From positions 36,230-100,229 of the forward strand of contig CAZHCW010000014.1 in the NCBI GenBank assembly GCA_964531325.1: a stretch of DNA of 64,000 nt, in the 5' to 3' direction. Of the stretch, positions 63,970-64,000 are shown piece after piece. This DNA is from UTCHB3 sp964531325 (GTDB taxonomy: Bacteria > Bacteroidota > Ignavibacteria > Ignavibacteriales > Ignavibacteriaceae). The translations under genes were made by a program, and so were the position numbers. Numbering within the stretch: the first letter of the stretch is position 1; each line of letters starts with the position of its first letter. The notes beneath the pieces were generated by a model, which had not been told where the DNA came from, did no database searches, and saw only the letters and a program-made list of their open reading frames with translations.

Positions 63970-64000
63970 AAATTATAAGATTTTAAATATTACTTTAATC

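Overview
The window is a moderately AT-rich bacterial chromosome segment, almost fully coding, with no rRNA, tRNA, phage, IS element or CRISPR array that I can see. Several signs point to the Bacteroidota/Chlorobiota/Ignavibacteriota group, most likely an Ignavibacteria-type organism: two very large secreted proteins carry the C-terminal sorting module with 'QNYPNPFNPST' and 'FDISGQKVATLL'-like motifs typical of type IX secretion cargo in that group; an excellent TTTG-N19-TAnnTTTG promoter precedes rplU; and Shine-Dalgarno sequences are often weak. The assignment is inference from family features, not from a database search.

Layout. (1) 1-8.5 kb: greA, then a minus-strand run of SGNH, SGNH-LysM, MBOAT O-acyltransferase and M28 peptidase, with a further divergent SGNH protein. 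(2) 8.5-24.5 kb: mostly housekeeping. It holds an Fe-S-type Rrf2 regulator, a FadD-like ligase, nuoABCDEF (complex I without nuoG-N), a beta-CASP nuclease, a lipoprotein/outer-membrane-protein pair, an RsbW-like ATPase, mdh-rpmA-rplU, and a fused acyl ligase-carrier-PlsC protein. (3) 24.7-34 kb: two giant type IX cargo proteins sharing nearly the same C-terminal region of about 180 residues. (4) 34-37.6 kb: a zinc alcohol dehydrogenase and two glycosyltransferases. (5) 37.6-50.5 kb: an exopolysaccharide-type locus with a processive GT2 synthase, a small membrane protein, a deacetylase-fold protein lacking its metal ligands, an Fn3 lipoprotein, a four-PAS pseudo-hybrid kinase with receiver, a TPR/beta-barrel exporter and a KaiC-like protein with a degenerate GGDEF-like tail. 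(6) 50.7-62.5 kb: one long minus-strand operon of SGNH, fatty-acyl-AMP ligase, acyl carrier protein, MBOAT, NlpC/P60, L-Ala-D/L-Glu epimerase, two M16 proteins and a GH9 glucanase. (7) An NfeD-type membrane serine protease closes the window.

Two systems stand out. First, the exopolysaccharide locus has two near-identical sigma-54 promoters (GG-N10-GC, sharing GGCATGATTwTTGC). One lies before the KaiC-like gene and one before the GT2 gene. Each has 17-bp dyads of consensus TGTCTCATTATGAGACA about 90-135 bp upstream, in the position of enhancer-binding-protein sites. The protein set looks like a mixture of Bcs- and Pga/Pel-type secretion parts with several catalytically degenerate, presumably regulatory, members. 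Second, the ligase-carrier-MBOAT-SGNH cassette copies the logic of the Gram-positive dltABCD pathway in what appears to be a Gram-negative cell, but with a fatty-acyl-AMP-ligase-like enzyme. It is linked in one operon to peptidoglycan-turnover enzymes, and a second MBOAT/SGNH locus lies about 50 kb away.
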